Source: Agrostemma githago (taxonomy: Eukaryota; Streptophyta; Magnoliopsida; Caryophyllales; Caryophyllaceae). Taken from it: DNA of 64,000 bases. This document shows positions 1-10,875 of this stretch, piece after piece. Position 1 is the first letter of the stretch. Every line of letters starts with the position of its first letter. The position numbers and the translations under genes were made by a program. The notes under the pieces are model-generated. The model searched no databases. It saw nothing but the letters and a program-made list of their open reading frames with translations, and had not been told where the DNA came from. The stretch lies in the NCBI GenBank assembly GCA_958450325.1, contig OY288248.1, positions 46,080,005-46,144,004 of the forward strand. The letters are read 5' to 3'.

Positions 1-1330
1 CGTAACTTCAGATATTCTAGAACGTAACTTCAACACTCATTTAGCATTCACAACTCCAGAACTTACATAACACAACTTCAACTGTCATGTCCGCAACTTC
101 AACTTGTGCCAAATTACCACTACAAAAGGACACTTCAGTGCACAGTAATCGCAACTTCAACTTCAACACATCGCCACCTCAGTTTTTAGTACTACACACA
201 CGACATTTCAACTACATAGGTTGTAAACTTCAGTTAAATGAAAACCTCAAATATGAAATATAAAACTTCGAAGTTGTAAGAACTTAACTTCAAGCGAAGT
301 AAACCAACATTTCAACTCTGAACCACAACATTCACAACTCCAGAACTTACATAAGGACACTTCAACCCCATTAAATATTCATCTGTGAAATATATAACTT
401 CAAAATTGCAACAATGCAACTTCAAATCCACGAAACCAGCACATAACATATATGTAACGTCACCTAGTTGCAAATATCAAATTCATAACTTCAAGTATAT
501 AACGACGTAACTTCAGCACTAAAACTATAAAACTTATAACAATGTTATGAAATAGAAAACTTCAGTGTTGTAAGAGCGTAACTTCATCCCACGAAAACAA
601 CATTTCAACTCTTAACCACAACATTCGCAACTTTAGATATTCTTGAACGTAACTTCAACACTCATTTAGCTTTCACAACTCCAGAAGGACCGTGAACACA
701 ACTTCAACTGCCATGTCCGCAACTTCAACTTGTGCCACATTATTTTCAACTTCAGTACACAATATTCTCAACTTCAACTTCAACACATCGCCACCTCAGT
801 TTTCAGTACTACAAACACGACACTTCAACTACATAGGTTGTAAACTTCAGTTAAATGAAAACCTTATGGATATAAACTACAATTATAAACTATAGTTATA
901 AACTATAGTTAAATGTACACCTCATGGCTATCGTACTCTATTCTGTGAAATATAAAACTTCAAAGTTGTAGGAACGTAACTTCAACGAAAGTATACCAAC
1001 ATTTCAAATCTTAACCACGACATTCGCAACTTCAGAAGTTCTATGACATAACTTCAACCGTCATTTCTATGACTTCACTTTTTGGGACACATTACCACTA
1101 CAGAATGAAACTTCAGTACACAATTCTCGCCACTTTAACATTGTTACGTCAACACATCAGTTTTAGGTCTAAACAAAAAATCATTCTATAAAATTTTAAA
1201 CTTCAGTTCCATTACATCGACAATTCAGACCAACGTCTGTACAGTAATTACTTTCACTTCAACACAACACGAACATCACTTCAACTATCAAAGTCTTCAA
1301 CTTCAACCCTCAACTTAATTTGAAACGGAT
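1..1330. repeat. AACTTCA-rich region with ~630-bp degenerate direct repeats
   Basis: The heptamer AACTTCA and variants such as ACTTCAAC occur dozens of times, spaced about 10-40 bp. On a larger scale the block at 1-627 recurs from 628 (both hold 'ttcaacactcatttagc' followed by 'cacaactccagaa'), and a third, more diverged copy starts near 1020. No ORF here looks like a real gene. The same motif recurs at 2400-2800, in the transposase intron (~5010-5070) and at 5780-6100, so it belongs to the element carrying the ULP-like and FAR1-like genes. I infer a subterminal or 5'-region repeat of a Mutator-like element whose left end lies outside the window. Confidence 0.75.
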
Positions 1331-1356
1331 TACCAAAATCTCGCTTTCCACCACAG

Positions 1357-2104
1357 GATGTAATCAAGAACCTCATTGAGACTTTCGACCACGCCACACC
1401 ACTAGACGGCCTACGAGACAAGCTCTTCAAGTTCTGGGACATATTTATTAATGACTGCGGCAGATTTGTGAACTTGGAAGCTGACCTAATATTTGTTCCG
1501 GTAAACCTCCATGGGTACTTTGCCTGCATTTGTGTCAACTTAAAGAGCAGAACGATTGATGTGCTGGACCATCACCTACACAACAACTTTGAAAATTCTG
1601 ACATATACAAGGCTGCCTACATAATTGTAAGTACAATATTTCTACAGTACTCTTGAATGTTCATTTCTCTCAATCATAACATATTCCACATATCTAATTT
1701 CCCTTTTGTAGGCTTCCGGGATGAGTGACTATTTAGAAGACAAGAAGGTTGAAGGGGGAGACCTCGTTTTCACCTTTGAAATCAAAGAAGTTGAAATGGA
1801 ATGGAAGAAAAACGTGGTGAACAGAGAGGAGTCCGGTCTCTTCACGTTGATGCACATGCTTTTGTACCATGGTGAAATGCCGTCACATGAGGATATGCCG
1901 TCCAAGGTCGCAAGGAGATTCCTTGTCGCGGAGGTCATTGCTGCACTCATACTGTCAGACTTCAACGAACAACGTAAACGAACCACTAGGCTGATTGATG
2001 ACTTCAACACAAACAAGGACAACATCCTAACCGACGTTAAGGTGAAACGTGCTATGGAGAAGATCCGTGCTGGTCCGAAGATCAAAAAACGCACAAAAAA
2101 GTAA
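1357..2104 (+). pseudogene. ULP1-like (C48 peptidase-type) protein of a Mutator-like element, catalytic Cys apparently lost
   Basis: Two exons read in one frame. Exon 1 is ~1357-1626 and exon 2 is 1712-2104, joined across an intron at 1627-1711 with a GTAAGT donor and a TTTTGTAG acceptor. Exon 1 holds the C48 core: 'IFVPVNLHGYFACICVNL' then 'IDVLDHHL', matching the family pattern (hydrophobic)-P-x-H-(W/Y) ... LD(S), so the His and Asp positions are kept. Exon 2 has 'REESGLFTLMHMLLYHGE', where ULP proteases have DCG-(V/I)-F; the nucleophile Cys appears as Ser. The C-terminus is Lys-rich. The start is unresolved: an in-frame TGA lies just upstream, and a CAG at 1354-1356 could be a further acceptor, so the N-terminus is missing or on an earlier exon. 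ULP-like genes inside plant Mutator-like elements (the Kaonashi type of rice) are established, and the FAR1-type transposase next door supports that reading. Confidence 0.7.
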
Positions 2105-2975
2105 AGTGTTATTAGTCTTTTCATTTAAAATAGTATGCTGTTCTGATAAAAAACTACTACTTTACTACAAAGACCGACTTCTAGTTCCGCTTATATGTTA
2201 GTATATGCGGAGGTGGATCAATTTTGCGGAAACATGTAATTTTTGGCTGCCGTATGATAAGAACTAGTTATCCTGTTGATGGTCAATATTTTAAATTCAG
2301 TGGGTTGCCTATTCTGCTTCCAACATTGCCTATTTCGCTTACGTATCATTTTTCCGTGGAGCTGTACAAGGTCTACGTTTACACACATGTTACTTGAACT
2401 ATACAACTTCAAAGAATTAACAACGTAATTCCAACTCAACCAAACAAACAATTCAACAACAGGTAACTTCACCTAATTGTAACTCTCCAATTCAGAACTT
2501 CAAGAATAAAAAAACATCGCCTCATCAATTCAAGTTTAAAACTTCTACCAAAATTGCTGAAGCCTACTTCCAACAATCCAATTTGCACATTAACACTTCA
2601 TAAAGAATGTGGACAAAGGTTTTTTACTGCGAAAATGTTTATGACACTGGCACCTCATTCTCAGGTTTGCAATACACATACCTCAACTTTTACACTACGA
2701 TAATGTCACTTCAAACTATTACACGTTCAACTTCAACTTCTGTGTATTTAAAAACACGGACTACGAATTAAAAGTATGGATAACACCACCTATGTACTGA
2801 AGTGAAGAACATTCACAGTTGAAATGACACTATCATGGAATTAAATTTTCAACCATACAACGAAGACGTTACTAAGATAACTCGCGTACATTGACGAACA
2901 AAAACCTAAAAGAAAGAGTTGAATCAGAGACGTCTAGTATATAACGGAAGATGTCTAGTCCTCCTTAATATGTTA
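2105..2975. other. Spacer between convergent ULP-like and FAR1-like genes
   Basis: I see no supported gene. From about 2395 to 2860 the AACTTCA-type motif returns (for example 'caacttcaacttc' near 2727). The two genes converge here, so both 3' ends should lie in this stretch. Confidence 0.6.
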
Positions 2976-5747
2976 TCACAAAATGTCGTCCGATCGATCT
3001 TCGTCACAGCCACCAGCGGAATCCTCATCCGACGGTGGACTCTGGGAGAAGGGGTTGGGGCAGTTTCTCTTGTCGTGGTGGGCCATTCTTTTGCAATTTT
3101 TACACATTCGTTTCGGCCTCTTTGCCAGGTCCGCCGCCTTGGTCTTCGTTGACAACATCCTCTTCCCACTACCTTTGTTCTTCGACATTTTTGGAGACAA
3201 TATCGTCACTTCAGACGTGGATGCACAACCAAGGTATTTCGCCAACTCCTGTCGTTTTGTCAGAGGTTCCGAAGTTCCACCCACGCTCTCTCTAAAAGCT
3301 TGTATCGCTTCCCGTAAATTTTCAACTTCGTCTTTACCCTTATCGCGAACAAATCCCACTGCTTCGTGAATCTCCGACCACAACTTCGTCATTGCCAACT
3401 GCTTCTCATCAATCAAGTCTACAGTACCCTCGAGAAGAAAACCATCATCCATCGACATTCCTCCCACAGCATCAACCATCCACCGCCTGCATACGTATGC
3501 TGCCGGTATAGTCTTATCTCCACAGGACGTTAAAATCCAGATTAAATGTCTACACAAAAGCCTTCGCCTTTCGAACAGCTTACAGCTGCACCTTGCGTCC
3601 TCATTTTCTGAGGAGGAAAATTCAACTTCAGTCAAGACATAACGTAACTCTAAACGTCGAAATAACAACTTCAAAAAAAGGTAACAATAACTTTTATCAA
3701 ACGCACCTGGATTTACGCGCACTTCATAGACTCTACCCCTAATTTGATCCTTCACCTTCATTATCTCAATCCAGTCAACCACCTCGAAGCCACAGACCGT
3801 GCAAGTGTTGATTGAGAACTTCACCTCATCTTGGAATTCACTGAATATTTCATGGGTATACAACTTAGCACCATCGGTCTCCATTGCTACGTGTGTCTCC
3901 GTCTTAGGTCTTGAGTGCCTGTTTTCACTGTCGAGTTTCTTTTGTGTGTGCCTTTGGTGGTCCATGGCGCTTTTAAAACGCATCCAAAACTCTACCAACG
4001 TACCCGATTTTTGTTCAAACCTCTTAAAAAATCTATTCTTACTCTCCGATCTTTGAGTGGTCCTCATAACGGTTCCCATTGGAATGTCTCGGCAGTGAGC
4101 CATTACCCACTGACATCTTATGGCAAATGAGCTCTTAAACCACTCAACGTCTACCAGTCCATGTTCTTCCATGATTTCCATCCATCTGTCATCAAACTCT
4201 GATGCCTCAATATCATCGTCCCACACAATTTCATTCAGCTTCCGTATGAATTCAAGGTAATCACTTCTTGTGGAACCATATTTAACAGGGACTTTGTTCA
4301 TTATGTGCCACATGCAAAACCGGTGTTTCGCCTTTTTGAAAACAGATTTAACAGATGCTATAATCCCGGGGTCTTGATCCGTTATTACGTATTCTGGTTC
4401 CTTTCCACCCATAGCGTCCAAAAACCGTTTGAAAACCCAATTGAAAGACTCCTCGTTCTCACGCGCAATAAGTGCACCACCGAACGTCACAGACTTCTTA
4501 TGATTATCAACACCAGTGAACGGAGTAAATATCATCGAGTACATGTTCGTCCCATATGTAGGATCAAAGGACATAGTATCCCCGAACTTTGCGTAGTTTC
4601 TTTTGGCGGGAGCGTCTACCCATATCGCTTTATTTAAACTCCCGTCTTCTGCCAACTCGTAGTCAAAAAAAAAATCCTTCCCTGTTCTTCACCATTTCCT
4701 TAAAATTATCCACGAACAATTGCCCATCCCGTTCATGAAGAAAACACTTCACATCCCTCCCATAATTCTTGAAATCGGTCAAGCTCGCACCAAGATTCTC
4801 AAATCCATTCACATGCTCCTTACACATATTGTACGTTCGTGTCGCTCCAATTTTCAACTGCCATCAGAGCATATAATCATTTCACGAGAAGACAAAAAAA
4901 TACACGCAACACAGAATTGTTAATTCAGCAAATCAGTTTTAGGTCCATGTGTGGACATGACATAGGTGGGTGTCTACACCATGACTATGAACTTCCATAC
5001 TACACACACGTCACTTCAACTACATAGGTTACAAACTTCAACGACATAACAACGTAACTTCAGCACACAAGACAAAATAATACACGCACCACAGAATATT
5101 TAACATAATTGTACAGAAAGTTTGACATTACTACGGAAAAAGAAACGCCTTACTCTTGAGTTAGCAATTATCATCTGCTTGTGGTAGTCCGACAATTGCC
5201 GTGACATTTTCTGAAACTCCCTCTCCGCAACTGAGAATAGCTCGTGGTTGTGGCCACAAGTAAACTCCTTCACAACCACAACACCTTCCACTACGGCCAA
5301 TAAGATTCTTGCATTGCAACCAACTCTTGTCACTTTGGTCCGACGTCTCGTCCTATTTTCATCACAGGATTTACCTGTATCGCTCTTCTTTGACTTTTTA
5401 GCCGTCCTACCAGTACAACCAACTTCCTTAGAATTAGATTTGTTACACTTTCTACCTGCCTTACGTCCGGAACCTCCCCCTCCTGCTGCACCGTTACCTG
5501 CCTTCAGGACGTACGTGAAACCCTCTCTGCTGCAAACTACCGGCTGAGATTTCAGCGTACCATCATGGAACCTCTTCGTTGACCACCTACGGACATCAAA
5601 ACCGCAAGCGAGGCCATACGCTTCATAGAATTCAATAGCTTTATCGACGTCCAAAAATGTCTGCCCCACAAAGGTTGTCTTGTCCTTATCAACTTCCTTA
5701 CAGTAAAGAACAAGAGGCACAACCTCCGCAATTTCCTCACCCCCCAA
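2976..5747 (-). pseudogene. FAR1/FHY3-type MULE transposase, spliced, with one frameshift
   Basis: Exon 1 (~5747-5154) encodes a FAR1 DNA-binding domain: 'AIEFYEAYGLACGFDVRR', then 'VVCSREGFTYV', a Lys-rich insert, and 'VGCNARI ... CGHNHELFS', giving the C-C-H-x-H ligands of the WRKY-GCM1 fold. The intron at 4858-5153 has a GTAAGG donor and GCAG acceptor on the minus strand and joins 'IANSR' to 'LKIGATRTYN' in frame. Exon 2 carries the MULE transposase domain: D in 'SFDPTY', D in 'VITDQD', 'HRFCMWHI', and E in 'RSESKNRFF'. A SWIM finger (CxC ... CRH) and a C-terminal CCHC knuckle follow. A run of ten T (plus-strand A run at 4665-4674) holds one base too many after 'NREGFFF', giving an immediate stop; after it the frame continues to 2976. 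No in-frame ATG precedes the FAR1 domain, and an overlapping frame (5818-5552) suggests a second shift near the G6 run around 5745. Known family role: transposase, with host FAR1/FHY3 as domesticated relatives. Confidence 0.85.
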
Positions 5748-6609
5748 AGCATCTGCGACTGCACAGCCAAAGTCATGAAATCACTTTCAACTTCATCTAC
5801 ACAACGCCTCAACTTCAACGCCTAACATTTAACACTTTAACAAACAAAAAAAGACACTTCATATGCATACGAACTAAACGACTACGACCTCAAGGTAAAT
5901 GTCGTCCTCAAAAAATAATCCCCTCCCCAACCGGTATTTTACTCTCCGCAGCTTCAACGACAATTAGAAACCCGACTCCGACGGCAACTAACAGACAACG
6001 AAAAACCCCAACTCCCACATTACAATTACTCATTGAACATCAAAAATGCATAAACCACATTACAATTAATCATTGAACTTCAACAAGTAACAAAAATCTA
6101 AACTTCAGCAAATCACCGCCCCCATCCCCATTACAATTAGCCCTTAAACAACAACGATTCATAAACCAGAAGAACAACTCATCCACTACAAAAGTAAATA
6201 AATTAAAACAAACATACCAGACGGAACTACAACAATCTGCATATCCTCCATCAAGACGACAAATTCAAAGATAACAACTTCAATTAAATTATAATTCACC
6301 CCCGCAAGAAAATTCGCCATCACCATCATGCTACAATCTTTAAATACCTTCAGATCCAAGCAGAAAGGAAGAAGTCGAGGAACCATGGCCATAAAATTTG
6401 GTCAGTGTGATTTATTTCTGGCGGAGAAATCAAGCTTGAGAGTGTGTTTAATTGTATAGGAGAGAGAGAGAGGGAAAATTAAATTCATCATTGGTATTTG
6501 CTGCGGAGAGAGAGATAAACCGTGGGTCTTCACATTAATTAGGGTATTAGGCTGCCTAATCAATCTTACTTCAATCCCAGCCCTCCATCTTCAATTCATC
6601 CAATGGCTG
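5748..6609. other. 5' flank of the FAR1-type gene, no supported gene
   Basis: This AT-rich stretch has scattered ACTTCAAC motifs to about 6100. The stretch ~6540-6605 ('cagccctccatcttcaattcatccaatggct') resembles the subterminal sequence of many plant Mutator-like elements. Small ORFs here (for example minus 6186-6392) show no recognisable domain. Confidence 0.5.
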
Positions 6610-6656
6610 AAAAAGCACTTATGGATTTATAGGGAGGGGTGTCCCTATGTGAACCC

Positions 6657-6657
<1 letters not shown>
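6610..6657. mobile_element. Candidate right terminus of the FAR1/ULP Mutator-like element
   Basis: 'gggaggggtgtccctatg' followed by 'tgaacccct' borders the change from AACTTCA-type sequence to the remnants of element B. Read inward on the minus strand it is a G/C-rich end leading into 'ccattggatgaattgaag', typical of plant MULE ends. The matching left terminus is not in the window, so neither an inverted repeat nor a 9-bp target duplication can be confirmed. Confidence 0.4.

Positions 6658-6696
<39 letters not shown>
6656..6696. repeat. (CT)n(TA)n microsatellite
   Basis: An uninterrupted run of CT dinucleotides is followed by TA dinucleotides, at the junction of the MULE end and the element B remnant. 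Confidence 0.95.
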
Positions 6697-7137
6697 GCTG
6701 CCAATAATTCCTCCCCAAACCAGCAACAAACATGGGGGATAAGAATCAGACGCATAATCATCAGTATCCAAATCATAGCAGTTCAAGGCTCGCAGAAGTA
6801 GATCAAATGCATGCGCATGTCCTACACAAGAGCATAAGTAGCACCAAGATATAATAATGAAATCATATAAAATCAATGTCAAGGACCGTCTCAGCTTGTC
6901 ATACTTCCTTTGAAAAGTCTCATAATGTTTTAACATATAATCAAAACCGTCAACAAATGGTGGAAAATAATAACGTAAATTATCGGGCATGTAAGAAAAC
7001 TTAATACTTCTCAAATCAACAATATTATTTTTCACAATTAGTTCATACAAAACGGGAGGAATACCTATACTAGCATCGAAGCAAGGATGAAGTTGAAGTG
7101 GATGAGAACGATTTATTACCTCAGCGGGTGTATCCAC
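6697..7137 (-). pseudogene. Remnant of Athila env-like ORF (C-terminal part)
   Basis: The minus-strand frame ends in 'YDLDTDDYASDSYPPCLLL', lining up with the acidic tail of element A's env-like ORF ('DYDIDGYGSDS'). Upstream, 'PPFVDGFDYMLKHYETFQ' lines up loosely with 'PPPGYTEMLHLMRSMYVDQ' of A. No intact start or domain remains. The assignment rests on position within element B and this weak alignment. Confidence 0.45.
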
Positions 7138-7158
7138 AATTCCATATACCTCAAGAAT

Positions 7159-7857
7159 TTATGTTTCGAGGGTTCCTAGATGACCGAATGCCACTTCTAA
7201 CGTGTCTACCTCGGCTTTCCAAGGGTTTACTTCACCTGCACAACTGCCAAAACATTTCAAATCCTCCAAAGGGACCTTGGCGAGGAGCCTTTGTGTAGAA
7301 TTATCAAAAACATCATCAATCTCATAAGATGCATCAATACGTGAGTTAGACACAGTGATTTCAGAAGAAGGCTCACTAGGCTAACAACTAGAATTATCAA
7401 TTGAGTCATAATTACGCCTATTGATAATGCTCAAAACTTCAGGTTTTTCTATCAAAGATTGAATCTTTAAATTGTCGGTCATAACAGAATCAATTTCAAT
7501 GATCGAAGAATGGACTTTCAAAGCAAAAATCAAAGGCTCATCATCATTGTCATCAAATGGATCAATATTCTCTCTAATATGTGCAACTGACGTATTCATA
7601 AGACAGTCAGTTGATGATGGTGCAGGATCAGCTATAAGTTTTGACTCACGTAGAGTAGTCGTTAATTTTTGCAATATCGCCTTACATTTCGCTATTTCAG
7701 CATTCCACCTCTTCTCTGACTCATCACTATTTCGGGCTAAATATTTAAGAACTTCCCATCGATCCTCATAAGGCATATAATTAAAAATCCCTTCGCAGTT
7801 TGCCTCTATATTAGCCCTTGTCTCGTCACCGACACCATCATAAATCATGTGATACAA
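7159..7857 (-). pseudogene. Gypsy gag C-terminal half plus protease-RT linker remnant
   Basis: 7857-7381 reads 'YHMIYDGVGDETRANIEA' then 'CEGIFNYMPYEDRWEVLKYLARNSDE', the pattern F-Y-(D/N)-G-L ... G-x-F ... A-x-x-(I/L)-(L/I)-x-x-(L/M)-A-x-N-S at the end of plant gypsy gag proteins. After a stop and frame change, 7353-7159 reads 'NPWKAEVDTLEVAFG', matching 'GIWKAEVDEIEALL' in the protease-RT linker of element A. Everything between them has been deleted. This is a dead fragment of element B. Confidence 0.65.
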
Positions 7858-8019
7858 CTCCCATATATCAACATGATAGCCACTTTGATAAATAAAAGAC
7901 TCAATCTATCCCAACAAATATGCAGTGACTCATGATTAAATTGAGGAAAGTAGAAAATAGTCATAACAATTAGACAAATAAAAAAAATAAAAATAAAAAT
8001 AAAATAATATATACAAAAT
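7858..8019. other. Leader/gag 5' remnant of element B, no gene
   Basis: AT-rich sequence between the gag fragment and the CACTA insertion. In element B's orientation it is the start of the internal region; the first half of gag is deleted. Confidence 0.5.
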
Positions 8020-9155
8020 CACTACAAGAAAATTGTAATTTAGCTACTAATTTAGCAACTGCCTAAAATTCAGTCGCTAAATATATAAATTAGCTACTAC
8101 TTTTGAGACATAAATATATTTAGTCTCAATTTTAGAGATCAAAATATAGGGGTAGCTAATTACGTCGCTATTATAGAGACTAAATAAAGTTGATAGCAAA
8201 TTTGGTATCTAATTTAAGTTTTTAGATACAGAAAAATATTGGTAGCTACAGTCATCTTTATATATGTCGTCACAAAATTACGAATAATGTATTTAGTTTT
8301 TATCTAGAAGACCAAAGTAAATTCATAAATATGTGTCGTAGTTATTATATAGACGAAACCAAGTGAGTAGCAATTTTAGTATCTAATTTAAATTCTTAGC
8401 TACGGAAATAAGTTGGTAGCTAAATTTATTGTCGGTTGTTCCTATCATGTATTTTTTTTATATTTTGTACGATATAATATACTTGTATTATTATTTCCTT
8501 ATTATTGAAGTATTAAAAAAGTATCTTATAATCCACATTTTGATGATTAATTTCACCTTTAAGTATACATTCATAACCCAAATAAACATAAATCTTTAAG
8601 TGGTCTAGTGGTTTGAATGTAAGCCAAGTACTTGAAGGTTATGGGTTCGATTCCTCTTGCAAACATAAACCATCAATTCTTATACATGAGGCGGTGGTGC
8701 GGTGGATGGACTTACATGCATGGTTTGGTGAGTTACGGGGCAACTCTACGTGCTGTGTTCGGTATTCAGTGTGTGGTGAGCTAGCTAAGGTGGGTATGAC
8801 GGGTATTTATTATTCTTCGTCCATTTTAGATACTAAAAAATTGCGTCGGTAATTTTCCTACAACGGAATTAGTCTCTACGTTTGTCCCTAAATAAAGTAG
8901 CTACTAAATAATTTGCGGTCGCTAATGTTTCTACTCGTATTTTCGTCCCTATTATTGTCTCAAAATTTGCTACCACGCTTTCGTTGCTAAATTGGTAGCT
9001 AATTTTAGTCGCTAATTCAGTAGCTAAATTAGCGACAAGGCATTTCGCTACTAATGAAATTTAGTCGCAAATTCGGTCTCTAAGCTAATTAGCTACGGAA
9101 TATTGAAGATTTGCTACCAAAATTTCCGACTCTAAAGTGACATTACCTTGTAGTG
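8020..9155. mobile_element. Small non-autonomous CACTA element, TSD AAT
   Basis: It starts CACTACAAGAAAATTG and ends in CTTGTAGTG, flanked on both sides by AAT (8017-8019 and 9156-9158), the 3-bp duplication expected of CACTA elements. Both ends carry many copies of a 'TAGCTAC/TAGTCGCTAA' motif in both orientations, the usual subterminal repeats. It has no transposase. It sits in the leader of element B and contains a SINE-like unit. Confidence 0.92.
8590..8832 (+). mobile_element. tRNA-derived SINE-like insertion
   Basis: 'GGTCTAGTGG' fits a pol III box A and 'GGTTCGATTCC' is a perfect box B, about 35 bp downstream, as in tRNA heads of plant SINEs. The following ~180 bp is more GC-rich than the surrounding CACTA element and lacks its TAGCTAC repeats. 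I could not find a target duplication, and the 3' end (near 'tattattcttcgtcc') is a guess. Confidence 0.55.
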
Positions 9156-9180
9156 AATAATCTAGAACCCAAAACAAATA

Positions 9181-9437
9181 CTCCCTCCGTCCCAATGAAT
9201 TCTTTACGTTTTGTTTTTCACACTTGTCGAGGTACATTTTGTTTCGTTCATATCTTTAGTTACGTATTATTAAAAATTCTAAAAATTTGATAATCTTAAT
9301 GTACTTATTAAGACCATTCCAAAAAGATCTCACATGACTATGTTTTACGTTATATATTAGAAATTATATTAGAGATCATTCCACCCCATGAATAGTGCCA
9401 AAAAGCAAACGTAAAGAATTCATTGGGACGGAGGGAG
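9181..9437. mobile_element. Stowaway-type MITE (Tc1/mariner), TA target site
   Basis: Terminal inverted repeats begin CTCCCTCCGTCCCAATGAAT and end in its complement, 'ATTCATTGGGACGGAGGGAG'. TA dinucleotides flank it at 9179-9180 and 9438-9439. The length of 257 bp suits the family, and it has no coding capacity. It interrupts the leader of element B, whose halves match element A's leader on both sides. Confidence 0.97.
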
Positions 9438-9462
9438 TAATAAACAATAATACAAAACCGTC

Positions 9463-9480
9463 TCCCCGACAACGGCGCCA
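9463..9480 (-). promoter_or_regulatory. Primer binding site of element B (tRNA-Asp type)
   Basis: On the minus strand TGGCGCCGTTGTCGGGGA lies 4 bp inside the LTR. It differs by one base from element A's site (TGGCGCCGTTGCCGGGGA), which is complementary to the 3' end of plant tRNA-Asp. Confidence 0.9.
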
Positions 9481-9484
9481 AAAT

Positions 9485-10799
9485 TGATAAGGCTAAAGTC
9501 GTATCACCTATATCAAAATAACCTAACAAACAACTACAGGTAGCTGCAGTAAGTAAGAGTCGAATCCACAGAGAGACGGACGATTAACCTTAATTATCTA
9601 TCATCGATTCTAAACTATTCTTATTCCGTTTTGTTTGATTTGTTATCTAAATTAATCCAAGAATGTAAATTAACGATGTTCTAATAATAATAAAGAGATC
9701 TGGGGCTTTCCGGTTCGCAACGCAATTAAATTGGGTAAAGTTAATTAATCATTCAATCAATCAATCACAGTTATTTAGGGCAAAGACACGACGTTTCGGA
9801 TCTTATGTCACCCTTAGGATAGATTCTGACGGGCTCTTGCAACTTACCCGATTATCCTACCCACTTACTTGTAAGTCTACCCTTACCAGACTTTCGATCT
9901 TAGGTTCGGGTTCCTAAACATTCAACTAGTTCAACGTCTCAAACTAATCAAACAATGATACAAAATAAGTAGTAAGGCAATAACATATGAATGATCAATC
10001 AAATAAATAATTAAACTAACATCCCCAATTCAATTAACATAGATCCCCTTCAACCCTAGAAGAATTATTTAGCTACTCATAATAATTAACGCTAAAACAA
10101 TAAAAGAATTAAACATAATAAAAGACTATGAAAATAAGAGAGAAGGGAAAAATATACCAATTACGAAGAACTGAAAGATTGAAGATCTAAAAGTATGGCT
10201 ACAAACTAGAAGAATTTCGATACTAATAAAAAGTCTAAACTAAATTACTGAATATGAAAGCGTAATTAAAACTAACACTAATTAAAGAGGGTATATATAC
10301 TAATAATAAGGAGTTTAACATCTTCTCCTTTCCTAAATAATTAGGAAAAACTAAAAAGCTAAGAATATCACGTAAAATAAGAGTTATGGTAAGTTACGAA
10401 GTCTAAAAATAAAAATATCACGAAATGGCTTCAAACCGGTTGGTTTGGGTTTGTCCCTACCGGTTCGGGTTTCTCTGCACAACGCACTGAATTTGAAATG
10501 CTTGCTGTTTCTTTGTTAATTCTCGAATTTAGACGTGTGCTATACCATTGGAAATCTAAGAGAAAGAATTTCCAACGCCACCTGAATCATCTCGAGCGGA
10601 GTTGTAGAACTCAAGATATTCACGTTTGAAATTGATCCTTGTTTTAGCGATCACTCTTTCTTCTTGATTTGCATTTGTTTGAGCTTTCCAACTTATTTCT
10701 CTGTCGTTTCTTCACTGCACGTCCTTTTCAAGTATTCACTTAGTATCCTCTTACTTTTATCTCTTATTCCTTGTAAATTTCATGGCTCGATTCTCGTCA
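9485..10799 (-). repeat. 5' LTR of element B
   Basis: The primer-site-proximal edge reads TGATAAGGCTAAAGTCG, the complement of the end of element A's LTR. Long stretches match A's LTR in reverse (9520-10100). Near 10434-10475 are two diverged ACCGGTTGGT / ACCGGTTCGG units of the palindromic array seen in A. The outer edge at ~10799 is inferred: minus strand TGACGAGAATCGAGCCATG compares with TGATGAACGCAGTTCATG in A, and the total length (1315 bp) is close to A's 1291 bp. Confidence 0.75.
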
Positions 10800-10804
10800 T
10801 TGCC

Positions 10805-10875
10805 CAAAATGTTGTTGGTTATCTTGTGTATCTGACAAGATAACTTGTGTATCTAGTTGGTTATCTTGTGTATGT
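10805..10875. repeat. Minisatellite of ~20-bp units, left part
   Basis: Degenerate tandem copies of GGTTATCTTGTGTATCTGAC / AGATAACTTGTGTATCTAGT. The array is cut by the CACTA element at 10876 and resumes at 29003. Confidence 0.85.

Larger units (their letters stand above)
6658..10799 (-). mobile_element. Degenerate Athila-like LTR retrotransposon B
   Basis: Read on the minus strand: a 5' LTR (9485-10799), a tRNA-Asp-type primer site (9463-9480), a leader matching element A base for base in stretches ('acggttttgt', 'ttgggttctagattatt'), the C-terminal half of gag, the protease-RT linker, and a tail like element A's env-like ORF. Most of gag, protease, RT and integrase and the 3' LTR are missing. 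A CACTA element and a MITE were inserted later into the leader. LTR B and element A's LTR are clearly homologous but much more diverged than A's two LTRs are from each other, so B is an older relative. Confidence 0.8.

Noticed and set aside
692..895. Open frame in the AACTTCA region
   Set aside because: It only translates the repeat; composition and repetition explain it, and no domain or promoter is visible.
1..1330. CRISPR-like array
   Set aside because: Repeats are 7-9 bp with irregular spacing and the DNA is plant nuclear, so a CRISPR array is not plausible.
8580..8670. Functional tRNA gene
   Set aside because: Box A and box B are present but the acceptor and anticodon stems do not pair, so a SINE head is more likely.
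8613..8852. 79-codon frame in the small CACTA element
   Set aside because: It overlaps the SINE-like unit with pol III boxes, which explains the sequence better.
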